Source: an uncultured Pseudoxanthomonas sp.
Lineage (GTDB): Bacteria > Pseudomonadota > Gammaproteobacteria > Xanthomonadales > Xanthomonadaceae
Assembly: GCF_946886695.1 (NCBI RefSeq)
Contig: NZ_CAMPJD010000018.1
Location: forward strand, 1-64,000
Direction of reading: 5' to 3'
Length of the DNA: 64,000 nucleotides
Within the stretch, counting starts at the first letter, position 1; each line of letters opens with the position of its first letter. The notes below the pieces were generated by a model that worked only from the letters and a program-made list of their open reading frames with translations, was not told where the DNA came from and made no database searches. The position numbers were made by a program, and so were the translations under genes. This document shows, piece by piece, positions 36,699 through 47,790 of the stretch.

Positions 36699-36797
36699 CT
36701 CACCGGGAAGGTTCCTGCAGGAGCTGACCAGCCGTGCGGCTGTTGAAAGCCAGCTCCGATGCCATCCCGTCAAACATCCCGGAATTCAGAACGTGCG

Positions 36798-36821
36798 GTC
36801 GGGGCTGAAGCCCCTCCTACC
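36798..36821. repeat. Single REP-like palindrome (CTTCAGCCCC family)
   Basis: GGTCGGGGCTGAAGCCCCTC has the same core as the 24188-24246 arms, as one copy, near the LON-domain gene end. A weaker dyad built from AGGAGCTG and CAGCTCC spans 36718-36769. Confidence 0.6.
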
Positions 36822-36830
36822 GGGCCGGTG

Positions 36831-37406
36831 TCAGTCGATCCACTCCAGCAGGCGCTGCAGGCGTGCGTGCACGTCGTCTTCCTGCAGGATCGACACGCGC
36901 TGCTCCGGCGTGATCGGCAGTACCTGCGCCAATCGCCATCCCACCCAGGCGGCGTGCTCGAAGATGCGCGGCGGCAAGCCGTTCAGATCGCTGCCCACCT
37001 TTTCCATCATGGTCTGCAGCAAGGTGCCCAGCAGTGCGTGCTCGGGACGGATCTCCCAGTCCTCGTCTGCGCACAGCCATTCCACATCCGCCATCACCAG
37101 CCCGTTGTCGCGAACGCGCGTGCGGACCACGTGGAAACGCCGGTGCCCGCGCACGTGCAGCGACAGCAGCCCGTCCTCGCCCATGTCGAAGTTTTCGATC
37201 CGCGCTTCGACGCCGTAGGCCGCCGGCGTCGCGGGCGCCCCCGCTTCGCTGCCCTCAAGGATCAGGCAAACCCCGAATCCGCCACCGGAACGCCCGCAGT
37301 CACGGACCAGATCCAGGTAGCGCCGCTCGAAGATGCGCAGATCCATCGCTGCACCGGGCAGCAGCACCTTGTGCAGCGGAAACAGCGGCAGGGACTCGTG
37401 CGCCAT
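36831..37406 (-). CDS. LON substrate-binding domain protein
   Basis: A 191-residue protein made of the N-terminal Lon (ASCH/PUA-like) domain without any protease or ATPase part. MAHESLPLFPLHKVLLPGA gives the typical start, and LDLRIFERRYLDLVRDC follows. Probably cytoplasmic; families of this kind bind peptides or RNA and are mostly uncharacterised. Start at 37406 is preferred over 37466 by similarity to the family start. It is eleven bases from the mpl stop on the same strand, so co-transcription is likely. Confidence 0.88.
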   Translation of the reverse strand: MAHESLPLFPLHKVLLPGAAMDLRIFERRYLDLVRDCGRSGGGFGVCLILEGSEAGAPATPAAYGVEARIENFDMGEDGLLSLHVRGHRRFHVVRTRVRDNGLVMADVEWLCADEDWEIRPEHALLGTLLQTMMEKVGSDLNGLPPRIFEHAAWVGWRLAQVLPITPEQRVSILQEDDVHARLQRLLEWID

Positions 37407-37416
37407 GCCGGCAACC

Positions 37417-38775
37417 TCAGCCTTGCAGTGCCGCCAGGAAGCGCCGCGGCGCGCCGTCGAAGCCACCGTTGGACATGAACACCACGTGGTCGCCAGGCCG
37501 AACCTGTGCCTTCAACGCCGCGATCAGCGTATCGGCGTCAGGCACGGTGCGCGCGTCGCCGCGGATGGCGGCCACGATCTTGCCGGCGTCCCATGCGAGT
37601 TCCGGCCGATGCAGGAAGACGACCGCATCGGCGATGTCGAGGGACGGTGCCAGCGCGCCGGCATGCGCGCCGGAGCGCATCGAGTTGCTGCGCGGCTCCA
37701 TCGCCACCAGGATGCGCGCCTGCCCGACGCGTGCACGCAGACCTTCCAGGGTGGTGTGGATGGCGGTGGGATGGTGCGCGAAATCGTCGTAGACGGTGAT
37801 GCCGTCGTGCTGGCCGATCACTTCCATTCGCCGCTTCACGCTGCGGAACGCTGCCAGCGCCGGCAGCACGGTGGCCACCTCCACGCCGACCGCGTGGCAC
37901 GCTGCGAGCGCGGCCAGGCCGTTGAGCACGTTGTGGCGGCCGAGCATGGGCCAGTGCACCTCGCCGATCTCGATGCCGTGGTGGCGGACGGCGAACGCGC
38001 TGCCGTCGTCGCGGATCAGGCGCGCACTCCACTCCAGCGCGGCATCGAAGCCGAAGCGCTCCACCGGCGTCCAGCACCCCATGGCCAGCACTTCGGCCAG
38101 CCTCTGGTCCTCGCCATTGACGATCAGGCGACCGCGGCGCGGCACGGTACGCACCAGGTGGTGGAACTGGCGCTGGATCGCGGCCACGTCCGGGAAGATG
38201 TCTGCGTGGTCGTATTCCAGGTTGTTGAGGATGGCGACCAGCGGGCGGTAGTGGACGAACTTGCTGCGCTTGTCGAAGAAGGCCGTGTCGTACTCGTCGG
38301 CCTCGACCACGAACTCGCGGCCGCCACCAATGCGCGCCGATACGCCGAAGTCCTCGGCCACGCCGCCGATCAGGAAGCCCGGCGAACGCCCGGCCGCTTC
38401 CAGCAGGTAGGTCAGGATGGTCGTCGTCGTCGTCTTGCCGTGCGTGCCCGCCACGGCCAGCGTGTCGCGGCCCGGCAGCACGCGTTCGGACAGCCATTGC
38501 GCGCCGGAGATGTAGCGCCGGCCCTGGTCCAGCACCGCCTCGACCGCGGGGTTGCCGCGCGACAAGGCATTGCCGATGACGATCTCGTCGCAATCCGGCG
38601 CGATGTTCTGCGGCTGGTAGCCCTGCGCCAGCGCGATGCCGAGCTGCTCGAGCTGGGTCGACATGGGCGGGTAGATGGCCTGGTCGCTGCCTTCGACGGT
38701 GTGGCCGAGTTCGCGTGCCAGGGCGGCCACGCCGCCCATGAAGGTGCCGGCGATGCCGAGGATGTGGATCTTCAA
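37417..38775 (-). CDS. mpl: UDP-N-acetylmuramate:L-Ala-gamma-D-Glu-meso-DAP ligase
   Basis: Mpl reattaches recycled murein tripeptide to UDP-MurNAc. The 452-residue product has the Mur ligase plan: N-terminal UDP-binding HILGIAGTFMGGVAALAREL, ATP-binding GTHGKTTTTTIL, EADEYDTAFFDKRSKF in the middle domain, and DDFAHHPTAIHTTLEGLRAR in the C-terminal domain. It begins MKIHILGIAGTFMGG at 38775. It is transcribed with the LON-domain gene downstream and follows the secreted glycosidase on the same strand. Confidence 0.95.
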   Translation of the reverse strand: MKIHILGIAGTFMGGVAALARELGHTVEGSDQAIYPPMSTQLEQLGIALAQGYQPQNIAPDCDEIVIGNALSRGNPAVEAVLDQGRRYISGAQWLSERVLPGRDTLAVAGTHGKTTTTTILTYLLEAAGRSPGFLIGGVAEDFGVSARIGGGREFVVEADEYDTAFFDKRSKFVHYRPLVAILNNLEYDHADIFPDVAAIQRQFHHLVRTVPRRGRLIVNGEDQRLAEVLAMGCWTPVERFGFDAALEWSARLIRDDGSAFAVRHHGIEIGEVHWPMLGRHNVLNGLAALAACHAVGVEVATVLPALAAFRSVKRRMEVIGQHDGITVYDDFAHHPTAIHTTLEGLRARVGQARILVAMEPRSNSMRSGAHAGALAPSLDIADAVVFLHRPELAWDAGKIVAAIRGDARTVPDADTLIAALKAQVRPGDHVVFMSNGGFDGAPRRFLAALQG

Positions 38776-38860
38776 GACTGCGGTTCCCGAATGAGTCCGC
38801 GAACTTTAGCCGAGCGCGCCGGGTTCGGCACGTCCTGCAAGGCGTGGGCGTGACGCGGGT

Positions 38861-40570
38861 TCAGCGGGAAAAAAGCAGGGCCTGCAGATCCATTCCGTCG
38901 CTCTCGGCCTTCACCACCAGCGTGTTGCGCCCCGGCGCGAGCGGCAGCGCGCGGAATCCGCGGGCGCGTTCGGCGGCCTTCACCGGTACCCCGTTGAGCA
39001 CCAGCGAGACACGCCCCGTGCCGCGCCCGTCCAGCGCCAGCCGATAACGGCCGCCGGCACCGGCATCGAAGGTGTACTTGAGCCACTCGCCGCGTCGCAT
39101 GCCCGCCACATGGAGTGCACCGTGGTCGCCCTTGCCCAGGTCGACACCGTCGTTGCGGTAGGTCATGGCCGGGTTCCACACCACGCGCTCACCACCGTCG
39201 GAGATGTGGTGGTTGGCCGGAGTCAGGTCATGGTAGGCCACGCCGTTGCGGCCCATGTCGAAATCGACCGCCGCGATGGTGCCACCCTGCGCGCCAATCG
39301 CGTGCGCCTTGAACGGCACCGACTGGTCCGAATGCGGCGCGCGGAACAACGCATCGATCACGTCCGGATGCTGCACGTTGTTTTCGTAGCGCACGTCCTC
39401 GCGGGCGAGGTGCATGAGCGCCGCTTCTGCCTCCTCCGAGGACGGACGCGGACCCTCGCCCTTCCAGTACGCCAGCACCTGCCGGTAACCCGCGTTCGGC
39501 ACCACCTGCAGCGGGTTGTTGTAGCGGATCTTCTTCAGCGGCCACCACGCCCAGCCGATGCCCTCGCCTTCGACCAGGGCGACGGTGCGGGCGAACCAGT
39601 CGTTGGAGTTCTCGCCGGTCTCGCCCAGCCACAGCGGCATGCGGTGCCTGTCGCGCAGCGCCAGCAGGTCGGCGATGCTGTCGCGCGTGGTGACGTTCCA
39701 GTACTTGTGGAAGCTGATCACCAGGTTGTCGTCCCACGGGCCGTCGTCGAGCACGCCGCGGTAGTTGTTGCCCCAGCAGTTGCCCTCGATGACGATGATG
39801 TGCCGTGTGTCCACTTCGCGGATCGCGCGCGTCGTACGCACCAGCAGGTCCTTCAACGGCGCGTTGCCGTTCTCCTTGCAGCCGTTGCTGTCGGCCTTGT
39901 CGGCGAAGCCCCAGTTGGGCTCGTTGATGATGTCGTACGCGGCGATGTACGGCTCGTCCCTGTAGCGCTGCGCCAGCTTCTTCCACAGCGCCACCATCTT
40001 GTCCTGGTGGCGCGGGTCGTCCCACAGCGAGGGCTGCGCGGGATCGCGGTCGGCGATGTTGTTGTCGTTGCCCTGCCCGCCGGGCGCGGCGTGCAGGTCG
40101 AAGATCAGGTACAGGTCGTTGGCCTTGGCCCAGGCCAGCAGTTCGTCGGTACGGCGGAAGCCTTCTTCCACCCAGGTCTGCCGGCCGGCGACCGGCTCCT
40201 GCTCCACCGGCAGCGTGTACAGGGCGTAGTGCATCGGCAGGCGCACGGAGTTGAAACCCCAGCGCGCCATCGCGTCGATGTCGGCCTTGGTGGTGTGGTT
40301 GTCGCGCCAGGCCTGATAGAAGGCATCCGCCTTCTCCGGCCCGATCAGCTCGGCGATGCGCGCGTGGATGCTGCGTTGGGTGCCTACGCCGTCGATGTCG
40401 AGCATGTAGCCTTCCTGCAGCATCCAGCCGCCCAGGCCCATGCCGCGCAGGATCACCGGCTTGCCCGCTTCGTCGACGATCTGCGTGCCCTGCGTGCGCA
40501 GGAAGTCCTTGGCTTCGGCGGCGGATACGGCGAGCAGGCTGGCAAGCAGCAGGCTGGCGATGCGCTTCAT
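38861..40570 (-). CDS. Secreted GH5 glycoside hydrolase with CBM6-like domain
   Basis: A 569-residue enzyme with a signal peptide (MKRIASLLLASLLAVSAAEA) and a GH5 TIM barrel, probably an endoglucanase-type or mannanase. The acid/base Glu is in YDIINEPNW and the nucleophile Glu in WLGETGEN. The C-terminal 150 residues, with VAYHDLTPANHH and GEWLKYTFDAGAGG, resemble a family 6/35 carbohydrate-binding module. ATG at 40570 is the start, since the frame to 40669 lacks a signal. It probably degrades plant or algal polysaccharide outside the cell. Confidence 0.9.
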   Translation of the reverse strand: MKRIASLLLASLLAVSAAEAKDFLRTQGTQIVDEAGKPVILRGMGLGGWMLQEGYMLDIDGVGTQRSIHARIAELIGPEKADAFYQAWRDNHTTKADIDAMARWGFNSVRLPMHYALYTLPVEQEPVAGRQTWVEEGFRRTDELLAWAKANDLYLIFDLHAAPGGQGNDNNIADRDPAQPSLWDDPRHQDKMVALWKKLAQRYRDEPYIAAYDIINEPNWGFADKADSNGCKENGNAPLKDLLVRTTRAIREVDTRHIIVIEGNCWGNNYRGVLDDGPWDDNLVISFHKYWNVTTRDSIADLLALRDRHRMPLWLGETGENSNDWFARTVALVEGEGIGWAWWPLKKIRYNNPLQVVPNAGYRQVLAYWKGEGPRPSSEEAEAALMHLAREDVRYENNVQHPDVIDALFRAPHSDQSVPFKAHAIGAQGGTIAAVDFDMGRNGVAYHDLTPANHHISDGGERVVWNPAMTYRNDGVDLGKGDHGALHVAGMRRGEWLKYTFDAGAGGRYRLALDGRGTGRVSLVLNGVPVKAAERARGFRALPLAPGRNTLVVKAESDGMDLQALLFSR

Positions 40571-40654
40571 CGACGACTCCGGGCGACCCCTCGGGACCCG
40601 GACCATAACAGCCGGCCCCCACAGCCCGCGATGCCCGCCATCACGGCCCTCAAC

Positions 40655-40681
40655 GAAGAAGCCCCGCACTGGGCGGGGCTT
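40655..40681 (-). terminator. Intrinsic terminator of adk
   Basis: AAGCCCCGC at 40659-40667 pairs perfectly with GCGGGGCTT at 40673-40681; read on the minus strand, the stem is followed by TTCTTCGTT. It is 31 bases beyond the adk stop. Confidence 0.7.
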
Positions 40682-40711
40682 CGCGGCGTCATGCGCTGAG
40701 GCGCAGGGACG

Positions 40712-41290
40712 TCAGCCCACTTCCTTGGCCGGCGCCAGCGCCTCGGTGATGCGGGTGAACACCTCGTCCAGCGAACCCACGCCGTCCACCACGGTCAGCT
40801 GGCCGTGCTGGCGGTAGTAATCGATCACCGGAGCGGTCTGGGTGGTGTACTTGTCCAGGCGGTTGCGCACCACCTCGGGCGTGTCATCGTCGCGGCCTTC
40901 CGCGGCGGCACGGCCGGCGATGCGCTCGACCAGCAGGTCGGCCGGCACTTCCAGTTGCACCGCATAGTCCATGGGCTGGCCAAGCCGGGCCAGCAACGTG
41001 CCCAGTGCATCGGCCTGGGCCTGGTTGCGCGGATAGCCGTCCAGGATGAAACCGTTGGCGGTGTCGGGGCGGGCGAAGCGGTCTTCCAGCATGCCCAGCA
41101 GGATGTCGTCGCTGACGAAGTCGCCGCGCGCCATGATTTCCTTGGCCTGCAGGCCCAGCGGGCTGCCGGCGGCCACTTCGGCGCGCAGAAGGTCGCCGGT
41201 GGAGATGTGTGGTACCTGCAGGTAGTCCTTCAGGCGCGCCGCCTGAGTGCCCTTGCCCGACCCGGGTGGGCCCAGTAGAACCAATCGCAT
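40712..41290 (-). CDS. adk: Adenylate kinase, short form
   Basis: Balances 2 ADP with ATP and AMP. The 192-residue product opens MRLVLLGPPGSGKGTQAARL with the P-loop GPPGSGKGT, then the AMP-binding ISTGDLLRAEV and GFILDGYPRN. The LID is short and lacks the four-Cys zinc site of Gram-positive forms. Start at 41290; a longer frame to 41410 is unlike the family. It faces away from pfp with 120 bases between, so the two genes of phosphate-energy metabolism are divergent. Confidence 0.96.
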   Translation of the reverse strand: MRLVLLGPPGSGKGTQAARLKDYLQVPHISTGDLLRAEVAAGSPLGLQAKEIMARGDFVSDDILLGMLEDRFARPDTANGFILDGYPRNQAQADALGTLLARLGQPMDYAVQLEVPADLLVERIAGRAAAEGRDDDTPEVVRNRLDKYTTQTAPVIDYYRQHGQLTVVDGVGSLDEVFTRITEALAPAKEVG

Positions 41291-41410
41291 GCTGTAACTC
41301 CCAAACTGGAATCCTGCGGGCGGTGGATCGCGCCGGGCGCCGGGCGCCGCGCTGCACCGCGTCATCTGTGTGAAGCTTACCGCATCCCGGCAACCCGGAA
41401 CGAACCCCAC

Positions 41411-42667
41411 ATGGCATCTGGCACCCTACTTTATGCGCAGTCCGGCGGTGTCACCGCCGTCATCAACGCCTCCGCATCGGCGGTCATCACCGAAGCGCGG
41501 GCCCGGAAAATCAAGGTCTTGGCGGCACGCAACGGCATCCTCGGCGCCCTGCGCGAGGAGTTGATCGACACCAGCAAGGAGTCGGCAGCCGCCATCCGCG
41601 CCCTGGCCCACACCCCGGGCGGCGCCTTCGGCAGCTGCCGCGTGAAACTGAAATCGCTGGAGGCCGACCGCGCGAAGTACGAGCGCCTGCTGGCAGTACT
41701 GAAGGCGCACGACGTGCGTTACTTCCTCTACAACGGCGGCAACGATTCGGCCGACACCGCGTGGAAGGTCTCGCAGCTGGCGCAGGCCTTCGACTACCCG
41801 CTGACCTGCATCGGCGTGCCGAAGACGGTCGACAACGACCTGGCCGTCACCGATACCTGCCCCGGCTTCGGCTCGGCGGCGAAGTACACGGCGGTCTCCG
41901 TGCGCGAAGCCGCGCTGGACGTGGCGGCCATGGCGGAAACCTCCACCAAGGTGTTCGTCTACGAGGCCATGGGCCGACATGCCGGCTGGCTGGCCGCCGC
42001 GGCCGGCCTGGCCGGGCAGTCGCCGGACGAGGCGCCGCACATCATCCTGTTCCCGGAGCGCGCCTACGACGAAACGCAGTTCCTCGCGCAGGTGAAGAAG
42101 GTCGTCGACCGCGTGGGCTGGTGCGTGGTGGTGGCCAGCGAAGGCATCCAGCATGCCGATGGCCGCTTCGTCGCCGATGCCGGCGGCGGCAAGGATTCAT
42201 TCGGCCATACGCAGCTCGGTGGCGTGGCGTCCTACCTGGCGGGCCGGGTGAAGGACCATTTGGGCCTGAAGGTGCACTGGACGCTGCCCGACTACCTGCA
42301 GCGATCGGCGCGCCACATCGCCTCGAAGACCGATTGGGAGCAGGCGCAGGCCGTCGGCAAGGCGGCCGTGCAGTTCGCGCTGAAGGGACAGAATGCGGTG
42401 ATGCCGGTGATCGTGCGCACATCCGATGCGCCATTCCGCTGGAAGATCGAGGCCGCACCGCTGTCGAAAGTGGCCAACCACGAGAAGAAATTTCCGCCCG
42501 GTTTCATCCGCAAGGATGGCTACGGCATTACCCCGGCCGCGCGGAAGTACCTGCAGCCACTGATCCGCGGCGAAGCCTATCCGCCGTATGGCACGGACGG
42601 CCTGCCGAAGTACGTGGCACTGAAGAATGTGGCGGTGAAGAAGAAGCTGCCTGCCTGGGAGGGCTGA
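41411..42667 (+). CDS. pfp: PPi-dependent 6-phosphofructokinase
   Basis: Phosphorylates fructose 6-phosphate with PPi, reversibly, so serving glycolysis and gluconeogenesis. The 418-residue product has the signature GGNDS (where ATP enzymes have GGDGS) and PKTVDND (where ATP enzymes have PGTIDND); Asp and Lys at these two places define PPi specificity. MASGTLLYAQSGGVTAVINA starts the protein. It heads a run with DUF488 and two small genes, and the hppA pyrophosphatase is 1.8 kb downstream. Confidence 0.96.
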   Translation: MASGTLLYAQSGGVTAVINASASAVITEARARKIKVLAARNGILGALREELIDTSKESAAAIRALAHTPGGAFGSCRVKLKSLEADRAKYERLLAVLKAHDVRYFLYNGGNDSADTAWKVSQLAQAFDYPLTCIGVPKTVDNDLAVTDTCPGFGSAAKYTAVSVREAALDVAAMAETSTKVFVYEAMGRHAGWLAAAAGLAGQSPDEAPHIILFPERAYDETQFLAQVKKVVDRVGWCVVVASEGIQHADGRFVADAGGGKDSFGHTQLGGVASYLAGRVKDHLGLKVHWTLPDYLQRSARHIASKTDWEQAQAVGKAAVQFALKGQNAVMPVIVRTSDAPFRWKIEAAPLSKVANHEKKFPPGFIRKDGYGITPAARKYLQPLIRGEAYPPYGTDGLPKYVALKNVAVKKKLPAWEG

Positions 42668-42674
42668 TCGCCTG

Positions 42675-43067
42675 ATGGGCATCCGCATCGTCCGCCTCGG
42701 CAGTCCGCGCGCGAAGGACGAAGGCCTGCGCATCGGCACGGTGCGCAGGCCGCCGCGCGGTGTGCCGAAGGCGGAGTTCGCGGCGCAGGACTGGTATGAC
42801 GTGTGGTATCCCAATCTCGCGCCCAGTGCCGACCTCGTGAAGGAAGCCCAGGACGCCGCCACGCCCAAGGCATGGACCGCGTTCGCGAAGAAGTACCGTG
42901 CCGAGATGGCCACGCCGGACAATACCCGTACACTGGACCTGCTCGCAGCGCTTTCGCATGGCAGCGATTTCTCGGTGGGCTGCTATTGCGAAGACGAGGC
43001 ACACTGCCACCGATCGATACTGCGCGAGCTGCTCGCCGAACGCGGGGCGTCCATCAAGGCAGGATGA
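42675..43067 (+). CDS. DUF488 family protein
   Basis: A 130-residue protein of the DUF488 family (YeaO-like). MGIRIVRLGSPRAKDEGLRIGT, RPPRGVPKAEF, WYPNLAPSADLV and the Cys-rich CYCEDEAHCHRSIL signature match, the Cys/His cluster being a probable metal or nucleic-acid site. Function is not established. It starts seven bases after the pfp stop, so co-transcription is likely. Confidence 0.92.
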   Translation: MGIRIVRLGSPRAKDEGLRIGTVRRPPRGVPKAEFAAQDWYDVWYPNLAPSADLVKEAQDAATPKAWTAFAKKYRAEMATPDNTRTLDLLAALSHGSDFSVGCYCEDEAHCHRSILRELLAERGASIKAG

Positions 43068-43137
43068 CTTCAGGCACCGGTCCGTCGAAAGGGGCGGTGC
43101 TAGCGTGAGCTCCTCGCCCTCCCTTAAGGATCCCGCC

Positions 43138-43269
43138 ATGTTCCGCAAAGTGCTCATCGGATTGCTTGCCGTCGCCATCGGTCTGGCCATCGCGGGCGCC
43201 GGCTACCGTTTCGGCCAATACCTCGCGCAGAAGGACAATGCGGCTTCGCCCCTCGATGCGACATCCTGA
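43138..43269 (+). CDS. Small membrane protein, 43 residues
   Basis: An ATG at 43138, preceded by AAGGA at 43126-43130 with 7-base spacing, opens MFRKVLIGLLAVAIGLAIAG, a hydrophobic helix followed by a short polar tail (YLAQKDNAASPLDATS). The helix has a positively charged N-terminus, so the tail probably faces the periplasm. No homologue is recognised. The good ribosome-binding site and the clear helix support expression; its length argues for caution. Confidence 0.6.
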   Translation: MFRKVLIGLLAVAIGLAIAGAGYRFGQYLAQKDNAASPLDATS

Positions 43270-43300
43270 TCGATGACGTCCATCGCGCCAGGATGATGCA

Positions 43301-43669
43301 ATGGACGACCTGCTCGCCGAACTGACGGCTCTCGAAACCGAACTCCACCACCCCGGCGTGACGTGCTCTCGTGAGCGGCTGGAGCGCTTGCTGCACCCTG
43401 ACTTCCACGAGGTCGGCCGTTCCGGTACACGCTATACCCGGCAAGTGGTCATCGATTTCCTCGCCGACCGCTCTTCACCACCATCCGTCATCGCCTACGA
43501 CCATCGCCTCGAACGGCTCGCGGACGATATAGTGCTGCTGCACTTCGCTTCGCATGAAATCGCGGTCCATGGACCACACCGGCACGCGGCGCTGCGCATG
43601 TCGGTATGGCGGCGCACCAAGCTGGGGTGGCAGCTCCGTTACCACCAAGGCACGCCGGCGACTGCCTAG
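43301..43669 (+). CDS. DUF4440/SnoaL-like NTF2-fold protein
   Basis: A 122-residue protein starting MDDLLAELTALETELHHPGV. The pattern LLHPDFHEVGRSGTRYTRQ is typical of the NTF2-like DUF4440 fold, where such small proteins bind ligands or act as enzymes of unknown type; no catalytic residue can be assigned. Its TAG stop and the TAG of the converging gene at 43666 share the bases CTAG at 43666-43669. Confidence 0.8.
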   Translation: MDDLLAELTALETELHHPGVTCSRERLERLLHPDFHEVGRSGTRYTRQVVIDFLADRSSPPSVIAYDHRLERLADDIVLLHFASHEIAVHGPHRHAALRMSVWRRTKLGWQLRYHQGTPATA

Positions 43670-44187
43670 CGGCAGCCCTCGCCTTCGATCTCCAGCTTCG
43701 CCGCAAACAACGTCAGCGACGGCGCCTGTGCGGCGGTGCCCGCCTGCTGCTTCGCGTCCTGCAGGTAGATGCGCGACTGGCCCTGGCCGTCCAGCGGTGG
43801 CGGCGCGGCACTGCCGGGCTTGCGCCACACGCGCACGACCGCCTGTTGCGACGGACATGCGGCATTCGGCACGCGGATCAGGTCATTGAGCTTCCAGCCA
43901 GTCGCGACCGATGGCTTCGCTTTGTCGAAATCGATGAAGCGTGCGCGCGGCTGGCACTGCGGACTTGTTCGCACCGGGGCATAGCGATAAGGCTGCGTCG
44001 CGTCTCCGGTGAAGGCGCCTTCCAACCGCACGCAGGCCTCGGGGATCTGCCGGAGGCTGTGCACCGCACCGACCGCCTGCGGCGCACCTGCGGGTCGCTG
44101 GATCTCGGGCACCGGATCGGCCGCCCACGCGGGCAACGCCATCACCAGGCACGCGGCAAACAGCGGAAGTGCGACGGTCTGACGCAT
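43666..44187 (-). CDS. Secreted protein of unknown function
   Basis: A 173-residue protein with a signal peptide ([22 protein letters not shown], cleaved before ADPVP). It has four Cys residues after the signal, perhaps two disulfides, and no recognised domain. The mature part is of mixed composition with [18 protein letters not shown] near the centre. Probably periplasmic. It is divergent from hppA; the 260-base gap holds no clear promoter or RNA, though SD GGGAGGGG is at the hppA end. Confidence 0.75.
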   Translation of the reverse strand: MRQTVALPLFAACLVMALPAWAADPVPEIQRPAGAPQAVGAVHSLRQIPEACVRLEGAFTGDATQPYRYAPVRTSPQCQPRARFIDFDKAKPSVATGWKLNDLIRVPNAACPSQQAVVRVWRKPGSAAPPPLDGQGQSRIYLQDAKQQAGTAAQAPSLTLFAAKLEIEGEGCR

Positions 44188-44447
44188 GGCAACTCCTTGA
44201 AACGGATACGGAAACAGGATCAGGGTCGCAAGGCTGGCATGGAATGCCTGAACCAGTCCGTCACCGCTGGCGGCATGGGTCGCATCCGGTCATACTCGGG
44301 CCAGCTCCAGGGATGTCTGAACAAGGGTTTCGTGCTGCAGTCCATCGCAGCGGTCGAGTGCGCTCAATCGTTCAACAGGCTCCATCAGGATTGGGTTGCG
44401 TGTTCATGCGTTTCGCTGGACGACATCCATCAACCTTGGGAGGGGTC

Positions 44448-46871
<2,424 letters not shown>

Positions 46872-46894
46872 GCGAAGCACGATGCGTCAAGAAG

Positions 46895-46922
46895 AAGGGC
46901 GGCCAATGGCCGCCCTTTCTTA
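46895..46922 (+). terminator. Intrinsic terminator of hppA
   Basis: GGGCGGCC at 46897-46904 and GGCCGCCC at 46908-46915 form a perfect stem with a 3-base loop, then TTTCTTAAT; a good intrinsic terminator. Confidence 0.85.
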
Positions 46923-46928
46923 ATCCCT

Positions 46929-47083
46929 TGTAGGAGCGACGTGAGTCGCGACCGCACGCTATCGGCGCACGTAAGCCGAACCCACTAAGACAAACAAAGG
47001 AACATCATCATTTGATCTGTTCCTGCCGATTGGGCGCTTCCCGGCGCTTACACGGTGCGGTCGCGACTCACGTCGCTCCTACA
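46929..47083. repeat. Perfect REP-type inverted pair
   Basis: TGTAGGAGCGACGTGAGTCG starts the left arm at 46929; the right arm ends at 47083 and is its perfect reverse complement over 29 bases, around a 97-base spacer. Fills the hppA to lipoprotein gap. Confidence 0.88.
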
Positions 47084-47114
47084 GGGACCTTAATTCGCAA
47101 GGGCGATGATCGGA

Positions 47115-47642
47115 TCAGGACGTCGGCTGCAGTGCCACCACGCGCACGTCGACATCCTTGCACGCGTCGTCCTTGCAGATGCCGTTCACCCAGGCTTCGC
47201 CGTTGCCGAACATCACGCCCTTGTAGTTGACCATCAACTGCGAGTACTTCTGCCGCGTGATGGCCTCGGCGATGGCCGGCAGCATGATCCGGTCGTAGTC
47301 GCGCACGAACGCGTCGGCATCGGCCACTTCCAGCGGCTGCCCTTCCCGCACGGTGGAGAACGGATAGTCCACCAGCGCGGCAACGGCGACCGCATCGTTC
47401 GCTGCGACCGCCCGCTGCAATTGGCGGATCACGGCTTCATAGCGCGTGTGGTCGCCCAGCACTTCGTCGATCACCTGGTTGACTGCTGCGGGATCGTCCG
47501 CAACCTCAGGGGGAGGTGTCGCCGCCTTGACCACCGCCGCCTGCGCGGGCGCTGCTGGAGTGGCCCTGGTATCCACCTCGGGCGCGGACGGCGCGCAGGC
47601 CGCAAGCCACAGCACCATCGATGCTGTCATCAGCTTCTTCAT
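47115..47642 (-). CDS. Lipoprotein of unknown function
   Basis: A 175-residue protein with a lipobox: MKKLMTASMVLWLAACAPSA (LAAC, Cys16). An Ala/Pro-rich linker of about 35 residues follows, typical of an outer-membrane anchor stem, then a helical domain (VNQVIDEVLGDHTRYEAVIR) and a C-terminal part with two Cys (ICKDDACKDVDV). Function unknown. No operon partners; it lies between a repeat pair and the LysR gene. Confidence 0.78.
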   Translation of the reverse strand: MKKLMTASMVLWLAACAPSAPEVDTRATPAAPAQAAVVKAATPPPEVADDPAAVNQVIDEVLGDHTRYEAVIRQLQRAVAANDAVAVAALVDYPFSTVREGQPLEVADADAFVRDYDRIMLPAIAEAITRQKYSQLMVNYKGVMFGNGEAWVNGICKDDACKDVDVRVVALQPTS

Positions 47643-47790
47643 CGTTCGGATTCCTGGTCAGGTAGCAGGCGCGGTGCAGTGGCCCATCCATGGCGCGACA
47701 ACCCAGCTCCGGCGATGCGCCTCCATCCTAGCCAGCCTTGCGCGCGCTTGCGTTCGGGAATCGTTAGCCGGCGCCCGGCCGCATCCGTCG

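Noticed and set aside
37333..40699. Plus-strand frames opposite mpl and the GH5 gene
   Set aside because: Both are antisense to well-supported genes and encode Arg/His/Gln/Val-rich shadow peptides.
44188..44447. Hidden gene or RNA between the secreted protein gene and hppA
   Set aside because: No open frame with a good start and no pairing or promoter signature that I could support; only the hppA ribosome-binding site is clear.
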